Of a stretch of DNA of 64,000 nt, positions 53,400-64,000 are shown piece after piece; positions within the stretch are counted from its first letter, which is position 1; every line of letters starts with the position of its first letter. Where the stretch lies: assembly GCF_030445035.2 (NCBI RefSeq), contig NC_080683.1, positions 118,839,225 to 118,903,224 of the forward strand. Reading direction: 5' to 3'. A program made the position numbers and the translations under genes. The notes under the pieces are model-generated. The model was not told the origin of the DNA. It saw only the letters and a program-made list of their open reading frames with translations, and searched no databases. This DNA comes from Dasypus novemcinctus. Its lineage: Eukaryota; Chordata; Mammalia; Cingulata; Dasypodidae.

Positions 53400-53690
53400 G
53401 ACGACAATCTTGGAAGTGGAGACGGGCCGGCATTGCGCCTGCCATGTGCCTGATCACCCCCAGCTGAGCTGGGAGAGAAAGCCTTTTTACAGGACGCCAC
53501 CAAGAGCCTGATGGCCCCCAGCTGGAACTTGATGACACAGCTTCTGTGATGATGCCTTGATTTAGACCCTTTCATGGCCCCAGAACCGTACGCTTTTCAC
53601 CTAATGAATTCCCATTGGAAGAGCCAACCCATGTCTGGCCATATTGCATTGGCAGCCTTTAGCCAAACGAAACTATTATTATCATGACCA
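53400..53690 (+). mobile_element. ERVL-MaLR-like LTR relic, 3' half
   Basis: 'GATGATGCCTTGATTTAGAC', 'CATGGCCCCAGAACCGTACG', 'GAATTCCCATTGG' and 'GCAGCCTTTAGCCAAACGAA' match the 3' half of the LTR at 25118-25645. Confidence 0.6.
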
Positions 53691-54469
53691 TTTACCTGTA
53701 GAGTAAACTCGAGCATCAGAGCTACATTTTTAGTCCAGGTCTACGGGGCCCTTTAATATCAGGAGATCTCTGGTTCTTCATCCAATATCCCTTCTCTTTT
53801 CCCTCTGCCATTGTGATCCCCCCGCTGGCCTTGAGCTGAACGCGTAAAAGATTTAAGCCATTTTAAAATTTCCTTGTAGCTTCTTTTAAACTATTTATTT
53901 CAAAGTCTTTTGGGGAGACATTCAGTTCTAAATGTGGCAGGGATACATCCTTGCCCTCTTATAGCTTATCCCTGTCAAATCTTATCCATTTGGAGCGAAG
54001 GACGTTTTCATTTTGGATTAAAAGACTACGTTTTTTTAAAAAAAGGTATTTTGCTCCTTGAGGTAAGCTTTTCTTCAGTGTTTCAACAAATCATGTATAC
54101 TTTTATCATTTTTTTTCCCCGACAAAAAAGTCTCCCTCATTTAAATTGTCACAGCTTGGGAGCCCTGCCTGGAATACATAATAACTGCTTGTAACACTTA
54201 AAATGAAAACAAATTTACCAAGGATGGTGGGATGACAACAAAGAGCAAGAAAAATATAAGTACATGGAAAAGAGTCCCTCCTACGCATATATTTTCAGCA
54301 CTAAGTATTTTTACTGAAATTGTTGCTTCCTGATCTGTGTACCTCCTTTTCATCTAGATTTAAAATCAAAAGATCTAAAAGGGAGAGAAGCGCCCTTAGA
54401 ATTATTTGATTTCTGGGCTTTAGAAGGCTTCATGGGGCGAAGCAAAACTGAATCCGATTAGTGCGCTGG
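53691..54469. other. Non-coding AT-rich DNA
   Basis: No gene or repeat recognised. Confidence 0.45.
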
Positions 54470-54695
54470 TAGGTCATCGTCAGGCAGGGCTTCTCCACCT
54501 CGGTGCCCTTGACATTTGGAGTCGGATAATGCAGTTGTGTGTGTGTGTTGTGTCGGGGAGGGGCCCATGCCCTGGGGGGTGGTTAGCAGCATGTACCCTC
54601 TAGGTGCCAGTAGCAACCCCAACCCCTCTGTGACACTCGGAGCGAAGGTCTCCAGACACGGCCAGTGTCCCCGGGATTTGAACCATTGACTTAAG
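54470..54695 (+). mobile_element. hAT-Charlie-type non-autonomous DNA transposon relic (MER class)
   Basis: 'CTTGACATTTGGAGTCGGAT', 'GGTTAGCAGCATGTACCCTC', 'GGTGCCAGTAGCAACCCC' and 'GGTCTCCAGACACGGCC' follow the order of a common ancient mammalian MER element. The family name is not assigned. It has no coding capacity. Confidence 0.65.
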
Positions 54696-55754
54696 AGGCG
54701 TGGGCCAAAGGAACACACCTCCGCCTCCTACTGGCGCTCTCCCCATCCCAGGGGCCGGCTGCCCTTGACTCCTAGAAATAAATTTGCCCTTGGGGAGGAC
54801 TGCTCGCTGGCCCAGTCTTTGCTGATGCTTTCTGCCCAAGAATTCTGGAAGATCCATTTGCTCTCTTTTGTCAGGACAAGCTAGAGTAGGAAACCCCGAG
54901 AGCATCCGCATTGGCTGGGAGGAACTCATGCTATTTCCTGAGAAGTCCACGCTCCTCTCCGCACCTCCCTGTAACTCCTCCCCTCGACCCAGCTAGGATA
55001 AAAAGAAATCGCAGCCGGCAAGGAGCAGACCTTGCCAACTTAAGCTGGCCTGTCCAGGTTTGGGCTTTTGTGTTCCCAAATACACCTCGACATAGTTGGA
55101 CTAGACAATATTTCTTCATGGTTCCCCTCAGACTTTTTTTGTCCCTTGTCTTCTTAAATATGTCAATGTCCAGATTTGGAAGCACCTCCCCCTTTTCTCT
55201 CGATGGCACCAACCTATAAACAGGTTTTTTTGCAAAAATGTTGGGGATTGATCTACTTGCTTTATTTCATGTATACAGTCTTTTTTTTAGAGCCTGACTT
55301 GTACATAAATGAGCATCTTGGAAAACTTGGTACAATCACTGGAAATACATGCCACGTTTGTCCTGATGATTACATCAAGAAATTGTGAGTTCAATAACAT
55401 GTTACGAGATGACACTGCGTTGAGATTATAGTAGTGGAGTGTGTGAATGAAAATCATACTTCAAATACATTAGGGGAAACTGGCTATTTAAAGCAACCCG
55501 CAGGGAAATCGTTTTGAAAGAAGAGTGCTTTTGGTGGGCAAAGTAACAACTGCTGGATTTATCTGGATATAGGTATTTAGGAAATTATGAAAATCTGGCT
55601 CTTCCCTGCAGATGCGTGCACCTGTCGCTGCTAGGTGCTGCTACCGCTTGCTCCCACCAGGCCTGGAGTCGGGCTTCCCCCAGACAGTCCTTGTCATTTG
55701 GGCACAGGCGTGTGAGAGGCAAGGACTGCCGGTGGCATCGATTTCTGCCTCCAG
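54696..55754. other. Non-coding unique DNA
   Basis: Nothing recognised. Confidence 0.45.
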
Positions 55755-55870
55755 CTTGCTGCTGCGTGACCTGAGCTAAGTTGCCCCCCGCTCTCTGGGC
55801 TTTGGTTCCCTCGTCTGTAAAATGAGGGAGGTGCATTGGATTCCTAAGATCTCTTGTAGCCCTAAAATTC
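55755..55870 (+). repeat. MIR SINE relic, 3' part
   Basis: 'GCGTGACCTGAGCTAAGTTG' and 'TTCCCTCGTCTGTAAAATGA' are MIR 3' core motifs. Confidence 0.75.
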
Positions 55871-55944
55871 TGTGAGTTACATCAGACACTAGGCACCTCG
55901 CATTATCACCACACTGCAAATTCATTTGTCTGAAAAATACTGAC

Positions 55945-56015
55945 CGTGGTTATTATGCGCCAGGACTGTGCCAGGTGCCCAGGACACGGCAGTGAGCGGA
56001 AGGGGCCCAGGCGGG
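55945..56015 (-). repeat. L2 LINE 3' end relic
   Basis: 'TTATGCGCCAGGACTGTGCC' and 'GGACACGGCAGTGAGCGG' are inverted L2 3' end text. Confidence 0.6.
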
Positions 56016-57575
56016 AGCACCGGCAGGCCTGGAGGCGGATGGCTCACGATACGTGAAATATATCGATGAAACTGCAGGTCGGAAGGTGACAGGGCTCAGG
56101 AAAGCCAGGAAAAGCCCTCGTTTACGTCATCTTTTGCTTCATTCTTCCCTAGGCGCTCACATTCAGAAAACGCTTTTGTCCTTATTGCAACCTATTATTC
56201 CTCAGTTTTCTTTCATTACCGGTATAGCGACTACCATAAATTTCGAGTCCTGGTTTCATGCCGTATCCCGACAGTGTGATGCGTTGAGTAAGTTTCAAAC
56301 GCCTCTCCTCTGTGCAGTGGCGCTTTTTCTAGATTCTTCTTTCAATAGCCGTGTGAGGTGGGCAGGGCGGGCGTTACTGACGCCGTTTCCAGTCGAGGAC
56401 CCGGGGCTCAGGGAATCTTCCCGCAGCTGGGCGTGCTCTAATTGCTTGGTATTTCTTTTGGAGACTTACCTGGGAAACATTTTTGACATTTTCTCCGTGG
56501 GGAAAAAGCGTTAGACACTTCGAACAATTGGCTTCAACTATTTGGAGCACACCTGGTTATTTGTTGGGAACTTCTAGCACGGGGATTACTTTCACGAGGC
56601 GCACCTGAAGGGATGGTTCCCATTCCGGGAACATGAAGGGTGAAGAGAAAGGCTCATGCCGCCCGATTCCGGCGTGATCCTCAGGGACCTGCGGTTTCCT
56701 TGGAGAGCCTGGCACCTGCCCCTCGGTGCGCATGCACCTGCTGAGATGACTTTCCCCCACAGCCTAAAATTAGCGCAGTGCAAAAGCTTTTCTCATTCCT
56801 CCCGGGCGCGAATGATGCCGGTGAATATGGGATGCCCTGCTCTGGTCTCTTTGCCTCCCTTCTGGATTAACCATCAGCCGCGTCTTCTGGAAATGGGTCC
56901 CGCCTTCCGATGCAATCTAGCCTTGTCTTCTTCAGGGGACAACTGGATGTGTTCACACACACACACGACGACCCACAGTCCTGGGAATTTATTCAGAGTA
57001 CAGAGTACATAATTTGACCTAAACAGGGGAAAGCTCTATCTCTGAATTCCTGTGTTTTATTTTTATTTTTTCCTGGCGCTTTTCTTCGGTCACAGGAATC
57101 TGTGGCACATCTTGGTCCCCAGACCGAGTCCCAGTTCTCTCAGAAAGTTCTCGGGCCCCTTTTCATCAGCTGCGACACGCTCAGCCCTTGGCTCGTTTCA
57201 GTTTAGTCCAAGAAGAACCCAGGAAGGAAGGAAGGCCGCTGCGCTCCTGCTGCAGCTGCAAGAACAAGATTATGTAACGTGCCCTAACGCCACATCAGGG
57301 ACTTCATGTCGTACCCATCCTGAACCGTCTAGAATCCTGCCCCTGCCAGAGTGTTGAAAGCTGGCGGAGTTCTGGCTCCGTGCCTGGGTACCGTCTTTTC
57401 TGTTTTAGAACATGTATCTAATGCTGAGGCCCAAAAGGTGAAGATTAGGTAGTGCTCTTAGGAGGCGAGATGGACTCGAGGGGCAGGCAGGGGTTTGGAA
57501 CCAGTACCCTTTTTCTGAGTTGTGTTCCTTTAGCCTATTTCCTTTATTCCTTCGAAGCTTAGTATTCTTTTCTCC
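56016..57575. other. Non-coding unique DNA
   Basis: A short (CA)n lies near 56954-56967. The open frame 56053-56514 has no known domain. Nothing else recognised. Confidence 0.45.
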
Positions 57576-57589
57576 AAAATGGATGGAAA

Positions 57590-57964
57590 GGAAGCAGATT
57601 TGGCTCAACGGATAGGGCATCCGCCTACCACATGGGAGGTCCAGGTTCAAACCCAGGGCCTCCTGACCCATGTGATGAGCTGGCCCACGTGCAGTGCTGA
57701 TGTGCACAAGGAGTGCTGTGCCACGCAGGCATGTCCCCTGCATAGGGGAGCCCCATGCACAAGGGGCACCCCACAAGGAGAGCCACCCCACTGGAGAAAA
57801 GCGCAGCCTGCCCAGGAGTGGCGCCGCACACACAGAGAGCTGACGCAGAAGATGACGCAACAAATAGAGACACAGATTCCTGGTGCCGCCGACAGGAATG
57901 CAAACAGACACAGAAGGCACAGTGAATGGACATGGGGCGGGGGGAGAGAAATAAATCTTTAAAA
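57590..57964 (+). mobile_element. DAS-III SINE with perfect 14-bp target-site duplication
   Basis: Head 'TTTGGCTCAACGGATAGGGC', B box 'GGTTCAAACCC', body 'GGAGTGGCGCCGCACACACA', tail 'AAATAAATCTTT' then A-run. AAAATGGATGGAAA is present at 57576-57589 and 57965-57978 without mismatch. Confidence 0.96.
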
Positions 57965-57978
57965 AAAATGGATGGAAA

Positions 57979-60900
57979 AGTGCCTTTCATTTCTTTAGGG
58001 ATATATATGCTTTTAGGGAAATACCTCAGGCAATGTTGGTTTCCATCCATCTTTCCCCTGTCCTCCACTCGCCTCGGCTTGGCAGTCATGCTTTCTGGGG
58101 CAGGAAGTTTTTATGGCACAGGTGTCTTCCACCATGAGGACTTTACCTGCTCTGAACACCATTTGTGGAAGTGTTGGGTCACCGGACGTGGTGAGGAGCG
58201 AAGCGTATTCTTGTTACCACTGAGTGGAGCCTGAGACATACTCGTGTAAACCCTCGGCGGAGAACCAGAGTCGTCCAGCATGTGGGGTGACTCCCTGACC
58301 TTGTAAAGCTGTGGGTGTGGGAATGATGAGAACAGAGGTGCCGGTGAACTTGTGAGCACGCTGAACAGGCGGGGTCCCGCTGAGCCCCCCCCAATCTTTC
58401 CCCCAGGTCGAAACGCTGGTGCCAGAGCTGCTTCCGCAGCCGTCACCTGAGGAGCAGGTTTGGGCCAGATGACCGGTGGCTCGACAGCTGGTAAAGGCAC
58501 CCTGACTTCAGCACCAGGAGACCAGTTTGGAGGCATGACTGCCTGGCGCAGCTCCCAACCCCGTGCTGTGAATGCAGCGAGAAGGGTGCACTTTGCGCCT
58601 CGGCACAGGGTGCCCCCGGGTGACCAGGACACATTACTCCTCTGTCCTCACACTTGGAGCGGTCAGCACCTGGTCCAGCAAGGGCCTGGCGTCCAGCACG
58701 CCCAAGCGTGCCTGACACTCCCAGCGCGCCTCCCCCGTGACATGAGACTAGCAGGGCACGGAAGGTGGGCGCTGAGCCTGGCATCGACAGCGTCGACGGC
58801 TCCGCGAGTGAATCACGAACGGAGTGGACGTGGCCCAAAGAACGGATTCGTTTCTTGGTAGAGCCTCTGGTCGACAATCACGGCCTGTCTCTGCGGGAAA
58901 TCTGACGTTTACATTGTCACCGACCCAGCTTCCATTTTAGGGACAAGACGCGGGATTGTGTTTTTACGATCTTATAAAAAGCCAAGGACTTAATAACGTC
59001 CCCGTAGGATTATCGCTTAGATTCTATTTGCATCCGGAATGTGCTGAGGGACCCAGTAAACCAAACAAAAGCAAACCCAAAACCGTGGGTAGTTTTGTGG
59101 ACAGGTGCACTTGCCGGGATCATAACGGCCCTCGTGCACCGAAGCGCAGTCGCTCAGTGTGCCGTGAGTAAACTAAGTGCTGGCGATGGAACCTCTACGA
59201 CAAAGCTGAGCTGGTCTGAGGGCGCCCCAAGGCAGCAGTGGGTTTGGGTCTCCACCCTTTCAAAGGGCTCCTTCTGGCGCACTTTTGGGCGCTGTCGCAC
59301 GGAGCGAAGGAGAGGCTGCCTGCCCAGGACGCAGGGGAGGGCGCTCTGGGGACCGGGGCCTCTGGGCCAGTGGAATGAGGCCTGCCGGGATGGGGGGCCC
59401 TGCAGCCAAGAATCGGGGGCGTGGAGAGCAGACACAGGCGGAAGTGAGAACCGACGCGAGCGGTGCCCGGCCAGCTGTGGCCGCCTGTGTGATCACTTTT
59501 TCCAACAACGGAGAAGAAAAGCAACCTACGCAGAGCCCTTCTGCTCTCTCCCTGGCTCCCATCTGCCCGCTCTGTGTTTGGATTGCGGGACTGACACCTT
59601 GGAAAGGCCCCGCGCCGGGGGGCGCGGCCGGTGCAGCTTCTGGGCCTGCACTGCCCCCGCGGCCCTGGGACCCGAGGCCCATCGTGTCTCTCGTGTCACG
59701 TCTGTCCATCCGATGTATTTCCCCATTGGCTTTTCCCTTTCTGCCAAAACTGACGGCTGGGCTGGGCTGGTGAGAAGGGCCCGCTTTGCGTGGTGGGCCT
59801 GGCCAGTGAGTCTGAGGATTCCAGATTTGTCACTGCTCAGGACCGGCCCTGCTTGCTGGAGCGCTCGCCAGGGCGACGGGCGCTTTTCTTGGGATTTCCG
59901 CAAATGGATTTTTAGATGGTTTGGTGTGGATGGGTAATTTTCCACCGTGCCAGGGTGCCTCTGCGGATGGGCGGTTTCTGTGGGTTGGTAGGGGGCCCTG
60001 TGATAAGAACAGGCTCAGAGCAAGTGTGTGCCCTCAGTAGAGCTTTGGGTACCAGCTCTGGAAGAGGGGAGGGGGCACGGGGTGCAGCAGAGACCTCAAG
60101 AGAGCGGAACCAGAGAGGCAGGTGAAAGCAGGTTTCCAACCAGGAGGTCAGCTGAGCAGCACCCAGGGACCCACTGGCCCGACATATTCCCAGGACCCCA
60201 GCACAGGATGGGATGTGGGCTTTTTGAAAGCCCAGCTATTCATCTGCTGATGTTTGGGTGACCTTGGTGGTGAACTTCTTAGCAATAAATCTTAAGAAAA
60301 GATAACATGCACGCTTGCATGCACATACAGGTAATACACACACACCCGGTACACATGCACTCGTGCACGTGTGTGTGGGGGCATGTGTACATAAGCAAAT
60401 AAATAACATAATTACAGCTTGTGCTTATCGAGCTCCTTCTAGGTAAGATGCTTTGTGCTTTACATCCTGTATCTTGTTCAGTCTTCACACAATAGTGACA
60501 GATCCATAGAATGTTCTCTACTTTATAAACCACCAAAATCAGGCTTGAGGATCTTGTGCGTTTGCTTGCACACCCATGTGTTACTGGTTGGTTTTTCCAA
60601 CGTGTTCTTTTTCCTTTGTTTTTCTATAGACAGGAAGAAACGAAACAGCTCACCAGTTCTTGTTTCCACTCTTGGCCAAGGAAAAGGTGCTGTTCAAGAG
60701 GCTGCAAGAGAAGAGTAACAGCCGGAGGACCGAGACCCCTTGGCAGTGCCGTGGGGGCCACAAACGTTTAAGAAAGATCTGGTATTTGAGGGCACGATGG
60801 GCACAGGCTGGGGGCGGCGCCACAGCCAGCGAAGTTCTCCCCGTGGGTGACGTGGTCTCACCCTTCGCTGCTGGCCACGGGTGGACCGGTCCCGAGCGTT

Positions 60901-61882
60901 CTGGCCGCAGCGGCTCAGCGAGCTGCTCTCTCCCGTGGAGGCGACCCTTGAGCGGAGACACAAGCCCGGGGGTCGCTGTCCACGAATGATGCCTGGGCCA
61001 AGCACGCCCGCCTGCGCCTGGCAGGCGTCCTCACCTGTGCGCGGGCGGCGATGGCGGGGAGCCTAGGCGCCCTGTGTCCTGAGCCCGCCTCGCCCACTAA
61101 CGGGCACCGGGCGGCACGCACACCGGGCGGCTTCAGCCCTGCTGTCGGGAACGCCCCGTCTAGGGGAAGAAACAGCCGTTGCACCGCTGGGGGCGGTGGG
61201 CGTCCAGAAGCCCAGGAGCCTCTCCTGAGCCTGCAGGTGCTTCCAGGAGCCGTGCCCAGCAGCTGCCGCTCCTTCTCCCCCGCCCTGCTGCGGCTGCCAG
61301 GCCTGGGTGGAAGGGCGGGTGGCAGAGTGAGGGTGGGGCCACGGACACCCCTCACCAAAGGCTGCAGGTGGGGTGACTCCCTGGGCTGCTAAAGTAGGTA
61401 CGGAAGAAGGAAGAGGGGGCCCAGGCCCCTGCAGGAGGAGAGGGCCCCCTGCGAGGGGTGGGGCCGCCTGCTCTGCGGTCAGAAGAGCAGCTCAGCCTTA
61501 GAGGCCCGGTCCAAGCTCCTGGGCTTAGAGAAGAGATGACGCGTCGAAACACCTTGGAAGGATACCTGCTCCTAACGGCAGGTCTCTGAAAGGGAAGTGC
61601 CCCCAGAAGCTGCGAGTCTGGAAGATAAACTTCCTGAGTTACCGTCCTTAAATAGGCACACTGAGCCGGAAGGAGGCTCAGGGAGAAAGTAGCAAAAGCT
61701 GGGCCAGGCGGGAGTAAGCAACGACCTCCTGGTGAGTCAGATAGGATGACTGCACAAGAGCATGGAAGGAAAACCCAGGAGAAGGTCCACAGCGTGGAAC
61801 ACCTGTGGTCGTGCCATCAGGGGCCGTAGATAACACAGATTTGAAAATGATAAATTATGACAAGCCAATTGGGGGTTTAAGG
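57979..61882. other. Non-coding DNA, partly GC-rich
   Basis: An inverted MIR relic lies at about 60405-60520 ('TTATCGAGCTCCTTCTAGG', 'GTGCTTTACATCCTGTATC'), next to short CA/TG tracts at 60336-60380. Chance open frames reach 298 codons (59041-59937) in GC-rich DNA. No gene is recognised. Confidence 0.5.
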
Positions 61883-61893
61883 AGACTTACGAG

Positions 61894-62271
61894 GGAAACA
61901 GACTTTGGCCCAGTGGTTAGGGCGTCCGTCTACCATATGGGAGGTCCGCGGTTCAAACCCTGGGCCTCCTTGACCCGTGTGGAGCTGGCCATGCGCAGCG
62001 CTGATGCGCGCAAGGAGTGCTGTGCTACGCAAGGGTGTCCTCTGCGTGGGGGAGCCCCACGCGCAAGGAGTGTGCCTGTGAGGAGAGCCGCCCAGCGTGA
62101 AAAGAAAGAGCAGCCTGTCCAGGAATGGCGCCGCCCACACTTCCCGTGCCGCTGACGACAACAGAAGCGGACAAAGAAATAAGACGCAGCAAATAGACAC
62201 CAAGAACAGACAACCAGGGGAGGGGGGGGAATTAAATAAATAAATAAAATCTTAAAAAAAAAAAAAAAATA
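61894..62271 (+). mobile_element. DAS-III SINE with perfect 11-bp target-site duplication
   Basis: Head 'TGGCCCAGTGGTTAGGGCG', B box 'GGTTCAAACCC', body 'GAATGGCGCCGCCCACACTT', tail (AAAT)n and a run of A. AGACTTACGAG lies at 61883-61893 and 62272-62282. Confidence 0.96.
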
Positions 62272-62282
62272 AGACTTACGAG

Positions 62283-64000
62283 ACGAGAAATTGAGGCCAG
62301 CCAAGCAGATGTTAAAGGTTTAGAATTTAGCACACACTTGGGGTGCGTTCTCAGAGCATTTACCTTGCAAAACTAGTCCCGATTGATTTGGATGTGGCCA
62401 TGTCTGAAACCACGCAACGAACCATGCCCCTGGGAGACAGGAAGTGGCAGCAGAAAGGGGGACAAGGAGGGACCAATAGTTTTGGGAAATAGTTTTGTTA
62501 CGCACTTTTATTTGATAACTATAAGAAGCAGGTTGGTTTTTCCAAAAAATGAGAGGGTGTGAAATAGGCCGGATACAAGGCTCTGCCAAGAGAAAGAGAT
62601 GAGCATGTTAGATTCTGCCGAACCATCCGGAGAGGCTCCGTGGAGAGGAGGGCCGAGGGCTGGGCGCTGGACCGGCCCCCCATCCACTCCCGGCCCAGCG
62701 CCCACCTCGTGGGGACAGGCCCTGCTCAGGACGGGGGGCCTGCCTGGGCCTGCCTGCAGCGGTGTGGCTGGGGTCTCTGTGTGGGGTCTTGTAGCTGCAC
62801 GTGCTGGGTGGTATCTTATAATTTAGAGAGCCCCTCACCTCCCTCGTCTTACTTCCCCGTGCCCAGCTTGGTGGGGCGCTTTCACCCTCTAGGGCCCTGT
62901 CACATCCCTCCTTTTAGACTGGGCTCCCCAGCTCCCCGCTGGCTTCAAGGGCTGCTCTGCTGCTAATAGCTTTCTTGGCATCGCCCTGGGGGCTCCCCTG
63001 GAGCTCTCCTGCCTTCTCTTTTGCACCACCCCTCAGCTGTCCGCACTGTCACCTGCTGTCCCCTGCACCTGCTGGGGGCATTGACCACTGTGCCCGCACG
63101 TGCCCTCCTGCGCTGTGGTTCTCGTCCCAGCACTGATCTGGAGCCCTCCACCCCGGGCCCAGCCTGCTTCTGGGCGTCCCGCCAGCTCCTCCCGCACAGG
63201 CCCTCGCCCCACGTCGGGCACACGGCTGCAGCCGGGTCTCTTCCCTCCCTCCGTCCTCGCTCCCGGGGCGCCCACCCTTCACGTGGCACCCCGACGCCTC
63301 CAGAACCCGCCGCTTCTGTGGTCCCACTGCTGCTGCCGAGGTCAGGCCTAGAGGACAGCAGGGGCCCACACCTGCCCTCGGAGCGTGGCCCCACAAGCGG
63401 GAGGACGGCTGCAAGTGGAGACGGGCATGATCGGCGCCCCGAGACCCTCCACCCGCGCCCCAGCTCGCGCCACCCCACGGAGGGGCGCCGAGGCGCAGGT
63501 TCCCGCGGAGGTCCCGTGGCGCAGGGCCACCCTGTGCCCCCCGCTGCGCCGGACCCCAGGGGGTTGGAAACCACGGCGTGGCCTCAGGCCCGAACCAGAC
63601 CGCAGGACAGAGGCACACCGGGAAAGGCAGATGCTCGCTGGCGCAGCCGAGGCCGGCAGGGCCCGAGGTGCCAGGTCCTCCAGGGCGAGGAGCACCTGCG
63701 TGTGCGGGGGTGAGAGGGCGGGGCTCCCCGGCAGAGGCGGAGCTGGGCAGGAGGGACAGGCTGCCCACGTGCTCCTTGTGCCGCCCGCGCCCACGACCGT
63801 CTGGGCCCCTGGCGACTCCTCTTTTCTTGCCCGAGTTTCTCTCATCCCGAGTGTCCTCACCGTAGTCGCCCTCATGTTTGTCGGTCACTGGAGCAGCCTA
63901 ACGCTCACCCCGAGGGCCAGCCTCCTCCTTTCTGGTTCACGGGCTCTGGCCCTTAGTAGGACATTCGGGAGTCGGAGTATCTGGTCCACTCAGACCCCAT
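62283..64000. other. Non-coding GC-rich DNA at the right edge
   Basis: 62.6-63.9 kb is GC-rich with moderate CpG and open frames on both strands (up to 279 codons), none with a recognisable domain. It could be a weak CpG island of a gene outside the window, but no promoter or splice evidence was found. Confidence 0.45.

Noticed and set aside
59041-59937. 298-codon plus-strand open frame
   Set aside because: No recognisable domain, no conserved start context, composition typical of chance frames in GC-rich DNA.
63021-63888. Overlapping 230- and 279-codon frames on opposite strands near the right edge
   Set aside because: Both strands open at once in a GC-rich segment; Pro/Arg/Gly-rich translation without a domain.

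Overview
This is vertebrate nuclear DNA, almost certainly from a xenarthran mammal close to the nine-banded armadillo. The evidence is a set of tRNA-derived SINEs of the armadillo DAS type: heads reading like 'GGATGTAGCTCAGTGG', long DAS-III bodies ending in AAATAAAT tails, and L1 and LTR relics. There are no bacterial-style operons, and nearly all long open frames are chance frames in GC-rich or repeat DNA.

The one protein-coding gene I can defend is CITED2, on the minus strand at about 15.67-17.95 kb. It has a non-coding first exon, a 358-bp GC-rich intron, a second exon carrying the whole 265-codon reading frame, and an AT-rich 3' UTR ending at an AATAAA signal. It sits in a CpG island of about 2.4 kb with a TATA-like promoter, GC box and hypoxia-response-like motifs. 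CITED2 encodes a CBP/p300-binding transcriptional co-regulator. In human it lies at 6q24.1 beside a gene desert, which fits the absence of other genes here.

Layout. 0-6.4 kb: antisense L1 with ORF2, ORF1 and 5' UTR, running off the left edge. 6.4-6.8 kb: DAS-III SINE. 6.8-21.8 kb: unique DNA holding CITED2, with only ancient MIR/L2 relics. 21.8-28.6 kb: one SINE, L2/MIR relics and an ERVL-MaLR-like LTR. 28.6-38.2 kb: repeat-dense block with an L1 3' end, a betaretrovirus-like LTR with primer-binding site, an MLT2-like LTR, a 40-bp x 4 minisatellite, several DAS SINEs and three copies of a long non-coding LINE-tailed repeat, some nested in each other. 38.2-49.0 kb: mostly unique with one composite SINE. 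49.0-49.6 kb: three-SINE cluster. 49.6-64 kb: mostly unique, with an LTR half, a DNA-transposon relic, MIR/L2 relics and two DAS-III SINEs with clear target-site duplications. The last 1.7 kb is GC-rich.

The window therefore reads as a dose-sensitive developmental regulator with its promoter and flanking gene desert. Any unreported biology is most likely in regulatory sequence around CITED2 or in the lineage-specific retroposons. I found no novel protein system. Repeat family names are from memory and repeat edges are approximate to about 10-30 bases unless a duplication fixes them.
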